A stretch of DNA of 64,000 nucleotides from assembly GCF_946480185.1 (NCBI RefSeq), contig NZ_CAMLIG010000010.1, positions 1 to 64,000 of the forward strand. Reading direction: 5' to 3'. The stretch's first letter is position 1; the number at the start of each line of letters is the position of its first letter. The stretch is from an uncultured Pedobacter sp. GTDB lineage: Bacteria; Bacteroidota; Bacteroidia; Sphingobacteriales; Sphingobacteriaceae. Shown here one piece after another: positions 26,299-34,598 of the stretch. The notes beneath the pieces are model-generated. The model saw nothing but the letters and a program-made list of their open reading frames with translations. It did no database searches and was not told the DNA's origin. Both the position numbers and the translations under genes were made by a program.

Positions 26299-26669
26299 AC
26301 AATGAAAAACATTTTAAGGCTAAAAACCAAATTAAAACCTCTTTATTTTAGTTTCTTGCAATTAAAAATTAAAAAATCGTTTAACCGCAATTAGTAATTT
26401 GGCAAAGGTTAAATTTTTAAAAGAAACCGGTGTTAGGTAAATATTAATTTAATATTAAGAAATCGATTGCATTAGCTACAGAGATAAACATTTGTGTACT
26501 AAAAGATTACCGGTACTCCTCTGTTTAACCCTTCCTTCTCCTCCAAATAACAAAAGCTAAATACAAAACGTTTGAACTGTAATTAATTTAGCCCAATGAG
26601 ATATTAAAAAAACATTGTAATCTTTCTGCGACAAAAATCCGCTTGTTTATGTAGTCATCAGCCACCAAC

Positions 26670-27020
26670 CTATTTAGCCTTGTAATCTTTATCAATTAAT
26701 AATTCCAACACTTTCTGCCTAAAATCTCCCTGAATCAAAATTTCTCCATCTTTCACCGTTCCGCCAACGCCACATTTTGATTTTAAAAATTTACCTAATT
26801 CTTTTAGGTCTTCATCGCCACCTACAAAACCGGTAATTAACGTAACCGCTTTCCCTCCCCGTTGCTTTTTATCAAGCTGTACGCGTAATTGTTGCTGTTT
26901 AGGATCTAATGTTTCCTGTTCGCTATACGTATCAATACTATCTAACTCCTGATCCGGATTGGTAGAAAACACCAGTCCATCAAAACCAGTGAATTTTTTC
27001 GATTTCTTATCTCTTTCCAT
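26670..27020 (-). CDS. SUI1/eIF1-family translation initiation factor, YciH-like
   Basis: 116 residues. The C-terminal half is the SUI1 domain with the hallmark basic loop DKKQRGGKAVTLITGFVGGD (about residues 50-70) and the core LGKFLKSKCGVGGTVKDGEI, then IQGDFRQKVLELL. The N-terminal 45 residues are acidic and variable. Bacterial YciH-like proteins are thought to influence start-codon selection in the manner of eIF1. It starts 2 bases after the lipid kinase gene and is probably co-transcribed with it. Confidence 0.9.
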   Translation of the reverse strand: MERDKKSKKFTGFDGLVFSTNPDQELDSIDTYSEQETLDPKQQQLRVQLDKKQRGGKAVTLITGFVGGDEDLKELGKFLKSKCGVGGTVKDGEILIQGDFRQKVLELLIDKDYKAK

Positions 27021-27022
27021 CT

Positions 27023-27925
27023 TTAAACTATAATTTTTAATGCTAATGGCTTAATGCCTACGTCCAAAGTTTTCCCCATTAAAAAAGGTTCGCCGTCAAC
27101 ATGAACCGGGCCTTCCGCATCTCTATGAATCTCAAATTTGCTGGCTTTTATAATACTCACATATTTAGAGCCGGCCGCAGACTTTGCAAACATTCTGTAG
27201 CCCAAAACCGGGAATATCCGTAGTGGAAACGGTTTAATAATGCAGATATCAAGTAAGCCGTCTTGCGTAGATGCGGTTGGCGATATATGTGCATTATTAC
27301 CATATTGGGATGAATTTGCCAAACTCAACATAAAAGCTTCCGTTTTTATTGGTTTACCATTAATTACTATGGTATATTGTTGCGGTTTATAGCTAGCCAC
27401 TTCTTGTAATGTAGATTTGATATACCCAACAAAGCCTCTTTTTACGCTATTTGCGAAATGGGCGCTAATATGAGCATCAAATCCCATCCCAGCCATATTA
27501 AAAAACTTCTTGTTGTTTAAAAGTCCCACATCTATTTTGGTGGTTCTTAACTCGTTGATTTTTGCTATCGCATCTGCATTATTTAACGGAATCCCCAATG
27601 TTCTGGCCAATCCGTTCCCAGAACCGCTAGGTACAATAGCCATTGTTTTACCGGATGATTCCAACACACCAGCAACCTCGTTAATTGTTCCATCGCCACC
27701 AACAGCCACTACAATAGCTACATGTGCTGCAATAGCCTCTTCTGCCAAATGTTTTGCATGCTCTGGATGGGTAGTGTATATAATCTTTGCGTCAAATTTT
27801 TGATGATCTAAATTTTTGTCAATAAGGTTTGGGATAAAAACTTTGTTTAATCCGCCGGAAATGGGGTTTACAATAAATAAGATGCGTTGTTTCAAAAAAT
27901 TAGCCGTTAAAATATAATGGTACAA
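27023..27925 (-). CDS. YegS/DAGK-family lipid kinase
   Basis: 300 residues if the TTG at 27925 is the start; a second TTG 10 codons in, giving LKQRILFIVNPISGG, is an equally good start, and there is no ATG. The diacylglycerol-kinase catalytic domain is clear: FIVNPISGG, VAVGGDGTINEVAGVL (GGDGT nucleotide loop, about residue 78) and PSGSGNGLARTLGIP. The C-terminal domain contains DGLLDICIIKPFP and VHVDGEPF. These enzymes phosphorylate diacylglycerol or related lipids at the membrane. The gene is divergent from metK. Confidence 0.88.
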   Translation of the reverse strand: MYHYILTANFLKQRILFIVNPISGGLNKVFIPNLIDKNLDHQKFDAKIIYTTHPEHAKHLAEEAIAAHVAIVVAVGGDGTINEVAGVLESSGKTMAIVPSGSGNGLARTLGIPLNNADAIAKINELRTTKIDVGLLNNKKFFNMAGMGFDAHISAHFANSVKRGFVGYIKSTLQEVASYKPQQYTIVINGKPIKTEAFMLSLANSSQYGNNAHISPTASTQDGLLDICIIKPFPLRIFPVLGYRMFAKSAAGSKYVSIIKASKFEIHRDAEGPVHVDGEPFLMGKTLDVGIKPLALKIIV

Positions 27926-27961
27926 AGTAATTCTTATTTTTTCGAAAATTAAAAAATGTTA

Positions 27962-27969
27962 TACCTTTG
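27962..27969 (+). promoter_or_regulatory. -7 box of the metK promoter
   Basis: TACCTTTG matches TAnnTTTG exactly. A weak TTTC stands at -33 (27940-27943). The predicted start, near 27975, falls at the 5' edge of the SAM-II-type aptamer. Confidence 0.55.
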
Positions 27970-27977
27970 TGCCACAT

Positions 27978-28032
27978 TAGTGGAATGATTTGAAAATGAT
28001 TGCAACCACGTTAAAAAATTGCTAAAACATTA
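27978..28032 (+). promoter_or_regulatory. SAM-II-type riboswitch of metK
   Basis: The leader shows the H-type pseudoknot layout of SAM-II aptamers: P1 GTGG (27980-27983) with CCAC (28006-28009); the loop contains TGATTT and ATTGCAA; a 3' A-rich strand reads TTAAAAAATTGCTAAAACA; and the pseudoknot helix pairs AATG (27995-27998) with CATT (28028-28031). The conserved TGATTT, ATTGCAA and GCTAAAA blocks match my memory of the known SAM-II family, which is reported from alphaproteobacteria and Bacteroidota. Placement before S-adenosylmethionine synthetase fits feedback control by SAM. The aptamer ends about 60 bases before the ATG. Confidence 0.78.
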
Positions 28033-28092
28033 TCTGTTTCGGTTTAAAGCAATCATGTTCTTTTCTTACGCTTTAACATTAAATTTTTAAAT

Positions 28093-29346
28093 ATGCCTTA
28101 TTTATTTACATCAGAATCAGTTTCTGAGGGACATCCAGATAAAGTTGCTGACCAAATATCAGATGCTTTAATTGATAATTTTTTGGCTTTCGATAAAGAT
28201 TCGAAAGTTGCCTGTGAAACATTGGTAACCACCGGACAGGTAGTTTTGGCAGGTGAGGTTAAATCAAAAAGTTATTTAGATGTTCAGCGCATCGCCAGGG
28301 ATGTCATCAGAAAAATAGGTTACACCAAATCTGAGTACATGTTTGAAGCTAATTCTTGCGGTATTTTGTCTGCCATTCATGAGCAGTCTCAGGACATTAA
28401 CCAAGGTGTTGACAGATTGAACCCAGAAGAGCAAGGTGCTGGTGACCAAGGGATGATGTTCGGATACGCATCAAACGAAACTGATAACTATATGCCTTTA
28501 GCTTTAGATTTAGCGCATAAGTTATTGATTGAGCTTGCCGCGATAAGAAGAGAAAATACCGAAATTAAATATTTAAGACCCGATGCTAAATCTCAGGTTA
28601 CTATTGAGTATGATGACAATCACCAGCCAATCAGAATAGATAGCATTGTAATATCAACCCAACATGATGACTTTGATGAAGAAGCAACAATGTTGGCTAA
28701 AATTAAAAGTGATATTATTTCTGTTTTGATTCCTAGAGTTAAAGCTTCGTTAAAACTAGAACTCCAAAAATTATTTAACGATCAAATTAAATACCACATC
28801 AATCCAACGGGTAAGTTTGTGATTGGGGGTCCTCACGGAGATACGGGTTTAACTGGTAGAAAGATTATTGTTGATACTTATGGTGGTAAAGGTGCTCATG
28901 GTGGAGGTGCCTTTTCAGGAAAAGATCCATCGAAAGTAGATAGATCCGCAGCTTATGCTACTCGCCACATTGCGAAAAACCTAGTGGCGGCCGGTGTTGC
29001 TGATGAGGTTTTGGTACAAGTATCTTATGCAATTGGCGTTGCCGAACCTTGCGGTATTTTTGTTGACACCAATGGAACCGCAAAAGTTGACTTAAACGAC
29101 GGTGCAATTGCTAAAAAAGTTGAAGAGATTTTTGATATGCGCCCTTACTTTATTGAGCAACGTTTAAAATTGAGAAACCCAATTTATTCTGAAACTGCGG
29201 CTTATGGCCACATGGGGCGTAAAAACGAAGTGGTAAACAAAACATTTTTAGGCTCAAATGGTGAAGTGAAAACCGTTGAAGTAGAGTTGTTTACTTGGGA
29301 AAAATTGGACTTTGTTGACAAAGTAAAAACCGCTTTTGGTTTGTAA
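28093..29346 (+). CDS. metK: S-adenosylmethionine synthetase
   Basis: 417 residues, as usual for Bacteroidota. It makes S-adenosylmethionine from methionine and ATP in the cytoplasm. The family motifs are intact: [20 protein letters not shown] at the N-terminus, [12 protein letters not shown] (the GAGDQG signature, about residues 115-126), the P-loop-like [19 protein letters not shown] and [16 protein letters not shown]. It is preceded by a SAM-II-type leader and followed by a strong hairpin, so it is a single-gene unit under its own product's control. Confidence 0.97.
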   Translation: MPYLFTSESVSEGHPDKVADQISDALIDNFLAFDKDSKVACETLVTTGQVVLAGEVKSKSYLDVQRIARDVIRKIGYTKSEYMFEANSCGILSAIHEQSQDINQGVDRLNPEEQGAGDQGMMFGYASNETDNYMPLALDLAHKLLIELAAIRRENTEIKYLRPDAKSQVTIEYDDNHQPIRIDSIVISTQHDDFDEEATMLAKIKSDIISVLIPRVKASLKLELQKLFNDQIKYHINPTGKFVIGGPHGDTGLTGRKIIVDTYGGKGAHGGGAFSGKDPSKVDRSAAYATRHIAKNLVAAGVADEVLVQVSYAIGVAEPCGIFVDTNGTAKVDLNDGAIAKKVEEIFDMRPYFIEQRLKLRNPIYSETAAYGHMGRKNEVVNKTFLGSNGEVKTVEVELFTWEKLDFVDKVKTAFGL

Positions 29347-29389
29347 TTATAAAATCCCTAAGAACTTTATTTATAGTTACTTCTGTAAA

Positions 29390-29432
29390 CCCTTAAAATT
29401 AGACTGAATTTCAGTTTAATTTTAAGGGCTTA
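29390..29432 (+). terminator. terminator hairpin after metK
   Basis: An 18-bp stem (29390-29407 with 29411-29428) with one G-T wobble and a 3-base loop, followed by CTTATTATTTTA. It lies 44 bases after the metK stop. Confidence 0.7.
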
Positions 29433-29602
29433 TTATTTTAATCACGTTTTTTTTCTCACTTATTTTCTTTCACGAAATAGTTAATACAAAAATAAATGAC
29501 TGCCCAAACAGCCAATTAAAACTAGAAAATTAAAAAATTTAACTGATTGATGATTATAGGTACGTTAATTGATAGTATATTATTATAAATAAAAACCTTA
29601 TC

Positions 29603-30004
29603 ATGAAACTAAATTCAAAAACACACGGCATTATAGACTATCTAATTGTTATATTCTTGTTTGCGGCTCCTAGTATTTTTGACCTCCCATACATCACCTC
29701 TGTTTATACTTATGGGTTAGCTGTATTACATTTGTTGGTGAGCTGTTTTACGCATTATGAGTATGGTTTAATCAGATTTATTCCAATGAAAATCCACGGA
29801 ACAGTTGAGTTGGTTGTTGCATTTTTATTAGTTGCTGTTGCATTTTATTTGGGAAGTATTGATGGCGGAGTTGCTAAGGAATTGTATTTTGGCTTAGCCA
29901 TTTCCGTATTTGTGTTGTGGTTAATTTCTGATTATACCAACAAGCCCGAAAGCACCCGAGAAATTCCGTCCATTGAATCTAATACCGACGGCGGAATGAT
30001 TTAA
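29603..30004 (+). CDS. four-helix membrane protein with internal duplication
   Basis: 133 residues with about four TM helices. Two halves start alike: MKLNSKTHGIIDYLIVIFLF and PMKIHGTVELVVAFLLVAVA, each a Lys-x-His-Gly-x-x-Asp/Glu turn leading into a helix. This repeat-pair architecture recalls SPW-type small membrane proteins, but the SPW motif itself is not seen, so I do not assign it. The C-terminal 20 residues are polar. It stands alone between metK and ilvE. Confidence 0.65.
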   Translation: MKLNSKTHGIIDYLIVIFLFAAPSIFDLPYITSVYTYGLAVLHLLVSCFTHYEYGLIRFIPMKIHGTVELVVAFLLVAVAFYLGSIDGGVAKELYFGLAISVFVLWLISDYTNKPESTREIPSIESNTDGGMI

Positions 30005-30439
30005 AAAACTGCAAGAGCTTTACAACCCGATTTTTTTACGGATTTAGAGTTATGCCGATCAATAAAAATATCTAATAAAACATTCTTGTGTTGATTTTAA
30101 CTAATTAAACTCAGGAAAATTAAAAGATTTAAGCTAAAAAAATTATCCAATTTTTACGATTTCTGCTAACACTGCTTGCTTTCCTGTTTTGTGTCATCAA
30201 ATTTATTCCAAAATTACATATAACGTATAGTTGATAATTAAACAGGGGAAACTTCTGAACCAAAAACCAAAACGGTGCAGAAACCAAAGGTTGGCTTTTA
30301 AGACAAATCTTATTTTATCTTCAATCCTAAAGTTTAATATTTCAAATAAAAAATGCCCAAAAATCTCTTAAACCGCATTAATTGTAAATATTTTGCTAAA
30401 CAATTTTGTAAATTGCCCGTCCTTTAAATCATAAAAATC
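30005..30439. other. 435-base intergenic region before ilvE
   Basis: AT-rich DNA with no reading frame of coding character. Two near-match promoter elements (TTTTG around 30391-30395 and CAATTTTG at 30401-30408) lie upstream of ilvE, but no full -33/-7 pair was found. No terminator hairpin for the preceding gene was clear. Confidence 0.4.
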
Positions 30440-31504
30440 ATGACAGATACATTGGCTATCAAGGTAACAAAAGCGACATCCTCAAAACTTTCGAAAGTAG
30501 ATTATGAGAATCTTCCTTTCGGCAAAACATTTACTGACCACATGCTAACAGCTGATTATGCAAACGGCGAATGGAAAAATTTTGAAATCGTCCCTTTTGG
30601 AGAAATTGGTTTAAGCCCTGCTATCTCTGCATTACATTATGGACAAACCTTTTTTGAAGGTTTAAAGGCCTATAAGCATGATGATGGTAAAATATCTATT
30701 TTCCGTCCGGATAAAAACGCGAAACGTTTTAATAAATCTGCTGACCGTATGTGCATGCCAGGCTTACCAGAAGAATTATTTCTTCAAAGTATTGCCGCTG
30801 TAGTTGATCTAGACAGAGATTGGGTGCCAAGCAAAAAGGATTATACATTATATATCCGTCCGTTTATGTTTGCTACTGACCCATATTTAGGTGTAGCGCC
30901 ATCAACCACTTATAAGTTTATGGTGCTATTATGTCCAACTGGTCCGTATTTTTCAAAAAACTTAAACGTTAAAATTGAAACTGAATATACGCGTTCTGCC
31001 GAAGGCGGATTTGGTTATGCAAAAGCAGCCGGAAACTATGCAGGTTCACTTTTCCCGGGCAAAAAAGCTTCGGAACAAGGCTTTGACCAAATTCTTTGGA
31101 CAGATGCAAAAACCCACGAATACGTTGAAGAAATGGGTGCGGCAAATGCCATGTTTGTAATTAATGGGAAGTTGGTAACGCCATCAACCAGAGATACAAT
31201 TTTAGACGGTGTTACCCGCGACAGTATTATCACTTTAGCTAAAGAGTGGGGAATGGAAGTTGAGGAACGGAGAGTTTCTGTTTTGGAGCTGGTTAAAGCT
31301 ATTGAAGACGGCAGTTGTACTGATGCTTTTGGAGCAGGTACCGCAGCAACAATTGCTTCCGTTTCCGAGATCTCGCTTAATGACAAAGTTTATGTTTTGC
31401 CAGATCCCGCAAAAAGTGTTTTCGCAAATAAAATGAGAAAAGCATTGGATGATATTAAATACGGAAGAGTTGAAGATTCCCGCAATTGGAATTATATCAT
31501 TTAA
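30440..31504 (+). CDS. ilvE: branched-chain amino acid aminotransferase
   Basis: 354 residues of fold-type IV PLP enzyme. The pyridoxal-binding Lys195 sits in FGYAKAAGNYAGSLFPGKKA. Other family blocks are ALHYGQTFFEGLKAYKHDDG near the N-terminus, DYTLYIRPFMFATDPYLGV and the glycine-rich CTDAFGAGTAATIASVSEI near the C-terminus, which binds the phosphate. It interconverts Leu, Ile and Val with their 2-oxo acids using glutamate, in the cytoplasm. The length is typical of the larger (eukaryote-like) class of the family. It is followed by a good terminator and is monocistronic. Confidence 0.95.
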   Translation: MTDTLAIKVTKATSSKLSKVDYENLPFGKTFTDHMLTADYANGEWKNFEIVPFGEIGLSPAISALHYGQTFFEGLKAYKHDDGKISIFRPDKNAKRFNKSADRMCMPGLPEELFLQSIAAVVDLDRDWVPSKKDYTLYIRPFMFATDPYLGVAPSTTYKFMVLLCPTGPYFSKNLNVKIETEYTRSAEGGFGYAKAAGNYAGSLFPGKKASEQGFDQILWTDAKTHEYVEEMGAANAMFVINGKLVTPSTRDTILDGVTRDSIITLAKEWGMEVEERRVSVLELVKAIEDGSCTDAFGAGTAATIASVSEISLNDKVYVLPDPAKSVFANKMRKALDDIKYGRVEDSRNWNYII

Positions 31505-31526
31505 TCGTTTTAATTATAATTTTATG

Positions 31527-31558
31527 AAAAGGGTTGTTCTTTGGATAACCCTTTTTTT
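31527..31558 (+). terminator. intrinsic terminator of ilvE
   Basis: A stem of AAAAGGGTT (31527-31535) with AACCCTTTT (31547-31555), extended by two or three inner pairs, then a T-run. It stands 23 bases after the ilvE stop. Confidence 0.8.
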
Positions 31559-31670
31559 ATACGCTAAATTGCAAACTAACAGAACTAAAATTATTCTCTA
31601 AACCGCTATCTGAACACAATATGTAGTGCTAACCTAAAATCTTACATCCAAAATTTGTGAGCCTATTTTT

Positions 31671-31678
31671 TAACTTTG
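31671..31678 (+). promoter_or_regulatory. -7 box directly before the O-methyltransferase start
   Basis: TAACTTTG matches TAnnTTTG exactly and ends only 4 bases before the ATG at 31683. Transcription would begin at or near the start codon, giving a leaderless mRNA, if this box is used. Confidence 0.45.
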
Positions 31679-31682
31679 CCAA

Positions 31683-32318
31683 ATGAGCTTAAACCAAGAT
31701 GACCTAAATAGTTATTTACTTTTCTTTTGCGACCCCGAACCAGAACTGTTAAAAAGAATTGACCGGGAAACACAGTTAGAAGTGTTAATGCCACGGATGC
31801 TATCAGGGCATTTACAGGGCCGAATGCTGAGTATGTTATCAAAAATAATGGCTCCAAAGCGCATCTTAGAAATTGGTACTTTTACCGGTTATGCAACCCT
31901 ATGTTTTGCAGAAGGTTTGGGTAAAGATGGACAAATTATCACTTTAGATATTAACGAAGAACTCGAAGAACGTGTAAGAGGCTATTTTGAATCATCGGAA
32001 TATAACGAGAAAATAGATTACAGAATTGGAAATGCAATGGAGATTATCCCAAATCTAAACGATGTTTTCGACATCGTTTTTATTGATGCAGACAAAAAAA
32101 ACAACGGCAATTATTATAACCTGGTTTTTGATAAAGTGAGGAGTGGTGGTTTGATTATTACCGACAATGTTTTGTGGAGTGGAAAGGTTTTAACAAAAAT
32201 TAACGACGCCGATACGTCTAATATTCATATTTTTAACCAAATGGTGGCAAAGGACAAAAGAGTGGAGAAATTGATATTGCCATTAAGAGATGGTTTATTC
32301 ATCGTAAGAAAAAAATAA
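31683..32318 (+). CDS. SAM-dependent O-methyltransferase, COMT/caffeoyl-CoA type
   Basis: 211 residues. It has the AdoMet-binding motif LEIGTFTGYATLCFAEGLG (about residues 61-79), the acidic IITLDINEE, the Mg-binding-like region FDIVFIDADKKNN (about 128-140) and IITDNVLWSGKVL (about 157-169), all characteristic of the O-methyltransferase family 3. The substrate (catechol-like or a cell metabolite) cannot be told from the sequence. It is followed 36 bases later by the glucosaminidase pair and may be separately transcribed. Confidence 0.9.
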   Translation: MSLNQDDLNSYLLFFCDPEPELLKRIDRETQLEVLMPRMLSGHLQGRMLSMLSKIMAPKRILEIGTFTGYATLCFAEGLGKDGQIITLDINEELEERVRGYFESSEYNEKIDYRIGNAMEIIPNLNDVFDIVFIDADKKNNGNYYNLVFDKVRSGGLIITDNVLWSGKVLTKINDADTSNIHIFNQMVAKDKRVEKLILPLRDGLFIVRKK

Positions 32319-32354
32319 TATCTTGTGGCTTTCGTTTCTTTTTAAAGTTTTGGT

Positions 32355-33005
32355 TTGGTAAAAAAAATCTCTCTTATTTGGTTTCTATTTTTAAGTTTTG
32401 GAGCTTCTGCACAATCTGTTACGCAGAATTACATAAATGAGCATAAAGAAATAGCGATATCGCTGATGAACGAACACCACGTTCCGGCAAGTATTATTTT
32501 AGCAATTGCTATTCACGAATCTGCGAGTGGCACCAGCAAAGTTGCCAGGTATTTAAACAACCATTTCGGCCTTAAAGGCCCTAATAGTAGCACTCAGATT
32601 AGGTCATCTTACCGTGATTTTGAAACAGTAGATGATTCTTACAGATACTTCATCGGTTTCTTACATACGCATCCAAAATTTAGGTATTTGTTTAATAAAT
32701 ATACGGAGTACGATTATAAAAATTGGGCTAGAGGCATACAACGTGGCGGATATGCCGCAAGCAGAACTTGGGCCTCACAAATTATCGGGTTAATAAAAAA
32801 ATATAATCTCCAACAGTTTGATAATCGTCCGGACGGATATATTGAGCCAACAGAGCCCGTAACCCTTAATAAAATTTACAGGGTAAAAAAAGGCGACACG
32901 CTAAACTCAATTGCCAAGAAACATCATACTACCAGCAAAAAATTAATGTCAAAAAATCATCTCAAAACAACAGTTTTGCAAATTGGTCAAAAATTGAAAT
33001 TATAA
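32355..33005 (+). CDS. secreted glucosaminidase with C-terminal LysM
   Basis: 216 residues from a TTG start (no ATG nearby). A signal peptide (1-19, ending GASAQ) precedes a mannosyl-glycoprotein endo-beta-N-acetylglucosaminidase/FlgJ-like domain (about 25-150), with the catalytic Glu in AIAIHESASGTSKVARYLNN, the NNHFGLKGP core and WARGIQRGGYAASRTWA. A LysM domain (about 173-216) reads YRVKKGDTLNSIAKKHH. It would cut peptidoglycan glycan strands in the periplasm. It is followed with no gap by a paralogue. Confidence 0.88.
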   Translation: MVKKISLIWFLFLSFGASAQSVTQNYINEHKEIAISLMNEHHVPASIILAIAIHESASGTSKVARYLNNHFGLKGPNSSTQIRSSYRDFETVDDSYRYFIGFLHTHPKFRYLFNKYTEYDYKNWARGIQRGGYAASRTWASQIIGLIKKYNLQQFDNRPDGYIEPTEPVTLNKIYRVKKGDTLNSIAKKHHTTSKKLMSKNHLKTTVLQIGQKLKL

Positions 33006-33830
33006 ATGAAGAAATTACTAACTGGAATACTTGCAGTATCTATTTTGGCTTCTTGCTCTTCAAAAAAAGGAGTGCATTATCAAAACAAACAGATTGAAAA
33101 AGCAGCCAACAAGCAAACTTCTGGAAACTATACCAACTACACTGTTGCAAGTTATATCCAAAGATTTAAAGGAATCTGCATTACCGAAATGAACAATTTT
33201 GGTATCCCGGCAAGCATAACAATGGCACAGGCAATTTTAGAATCCGGTACCGGAAATAGCGATTTAGCAAGATACGCAAATAATCATTTTGGAATTAAAT
33301 GCACCAGCGATTGGACCGGAAAAGGCTATTATAAGGATGATGATAAAAAAGATGATTGCTTTCGCGTTTATAAAAACCCGGAGGAAAGCTTTAAAGATCA
33401 CTCGGCATTTTTAAAAAGAAAACGTTACGCATTTTTGTTCGAGTTAGATAAAAATGACTACGCAGGTTGGGCAAAAGGGCTTAAACAAGCTGGTTACGCT
33501 ACTAATCCAAAATACCCTGACTTACTAATTGGTTTAATAGAACGTTACGATCTTCACCAATACGATTTGCCCGAAGGTAAATACGAGAAAATAAAACGCG
33601 AGGATAAGGTTTTGTCAGATATCAATAAAAACATCCCTAATGAAGCTAAAAAAGACACGGAAAAAGATTCAGCACCAATTATTGCCGGCGATAATTATAT
33701 AGTGCAACAAGGCGATACACTTTATAATATTTCTAAACGTTTTGGACTAACTGTTGACGAGTTAAAAGCCTTAAACAACATGGATGATAATACGATAAAA
33801 ATTGGTCAGGGTTTAAGAGTTAAAAAATAA
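33006..33830 (+). CDS. glucosaminidase-LysM lipoprotein
   Basis: 274 residues, ATG directly after the TAA of the previous gene. A lipobox (AVSILASC, Cys 17) replaces the simple signal peptide of its neighbour. The catalytic domain (about 50-190) has AQAILESGTGNSDLARYANN, HFGIKCTSDWTGKGYY and FKDHSAFLKRKRYAFLFELD. A C-terminal LysM (about 228-274) reads YIVQQGDTLYNISKRFGL. It is a membrane-anchored paralogue of the upstream gene, with the same domain order, so the pair is probably an old tandem duplication. It is likely a peptidoglycan hydrolase. Confidence 0.9.
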   Translation: MKKLLTGILAVSILASCSSKKGVHYQNKQIEKAANKQTSGNYTNYTVASYIQRFKGICITEMNNFGIPASITMAQAILESGTGNSDLARYANNHFGIKCTSDWTGKGYYKDDDKKDDCFRVYKNPEESFKDHSAFLKRKRYAFLFELDKNDYAGWAKGLKQAGYATNPKYPDLLIGLIERYDLHQYDLPEGKYEKIKREDKVLSDINKNIPNEAKKDTEKDSAPIIAGDNYIVQQGDTLYNISKRFGLTVDELKALNNMDDNTIKIGQGLRVKK

Positions 33831-33834
33831 TTGA

Positions 33835-34578
33835 TTGAAGAATTTAGCACTTTCCGTTGTTTTGATTTTTATTGGTCTAAAGCTTTTTGCCCAGCAAGAG
33901 CCTTTAGCGGGGCTGGTTTTTGACAAAGACACCAAACAACGGTTAAACCGGGTGAACATTACCAACTTGCGAACCAACCAAACTGTTTACAACAATACCA
34001 AAGGCGAATTTTCAATTAATGCGCAAACCGGCGATATTTTAATCAGTAGGTTAAACAACTATAAAACCGATACCTTAAAAATCACCAACCAAACTGCCAT
34101 AATCATTTACCTACAACGTTTAGCAATTCCTTTACCCGAGGTGCTTTTTAAAGACTCTGTTTTGCAGGCAAAAGCAAAATACGAGGAAACTAAAAAGGCT
34201 TTTAACCAAGCCGTAAGGTTAGGTAACGATAAAGATATTTTAAACATTGGCAACGGAACTGTTGGTTTAGGCATTGATGCCATTTGGAGCGCTTTTAGTA
34301 AAGAAGGGAGAAATGCCCGCCATTTAACGGACATTATGGAGCGTGATTACCAAAACAATATGGTTGACCAAATTTTCAATAAAGATTTAGTAACACGCGT
34401 TACAGGTTTAAAAGGCGATCAGCTTTTAGTTTTTATGCTCAACTTTCGCCCTTCTTATAATTTTGTGATGCAAACAAACCAATACGCGTTGGTCAGCTTT
34501 ATTAAGCAGGCTTACCAACGCTACAAAATGAATCCTGATTTGTTGGATTTAAGCAGTTACAAACCCATTGGGCAGTAG
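33835..34578 (+). CDS. CarboxypepD_reg-like domain protein
   Basis: 247 residues from a TTG start, 4 bases after the previous gene. A signal peptide (about 1-19, ending KLFAQ) is followed by a carboxypeptidase-regulatory-like domain (about 24-100: LAGLVFDKDTKQRLNRVNIT, GEFSINAQTGDILIS) and an alpha-helical C-terminal part rich in Lys, Gln and Tyr with no known motif. It may act in the outer membrane or periplasm with the glucosaminidases, given the tight spacing; the function is not known. Confidence 0.72.
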   Translation: MKNLALSVVLIFIGLKLFAQQEPLAGLVFDKDTKQRLNRVNITNLRTNQTVYNNTKGEFSINAQTGDILISRLNNYKTDTLKITNQTAIIIYLQRLAIPLPEVLFKDSVLQAKAKYEETKKAFNQAVRLGNDKDILNIGNGTVGLGIDAIWSAFSKEGRNARHLTDIMERDYQNNMVDQIFNKDLVTRVTGLKGDQLLVFMLNFRPSYNFVMQTNQYALVSFIKQAYQRYKMNPDLLDLSSYKPIGQ

Positions 34579-34598
34579 TAATACTCGTCCACAATTAA

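Larger units (their letters stand above)
26094..26669. other. 576-base intergenic region between exbB and the SUI1 gene
   Basis: Both flanking genes point to the minus strand. It holds the exbB promoter (26165-26194) and a terminator hairpin (26270-26298). The remaining part, about 26300-26669, is AT-rich and holds only a 30-codon frame (from 26304) without coding character. An untranslated or small-RNA-encoding stretch is possible, but I see no direct sign of one. Confidence 0.5.

Noticed and set aside
26304..26396. 30-codon plus-strand frame in the exbB-SUI1 gap
   Set aside because: Very short, AT-rich, no conservation-like character, and flanked only by minus-strand genes.
27971..28032. 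SAM-I (S-box) reading of the metK leader
   Set aside because: The GCAACC and GCTAA blocks recall SAM-I, but the GGTG partner and four-helix layout are missing; the pseudoknot of SAM-II fits better.
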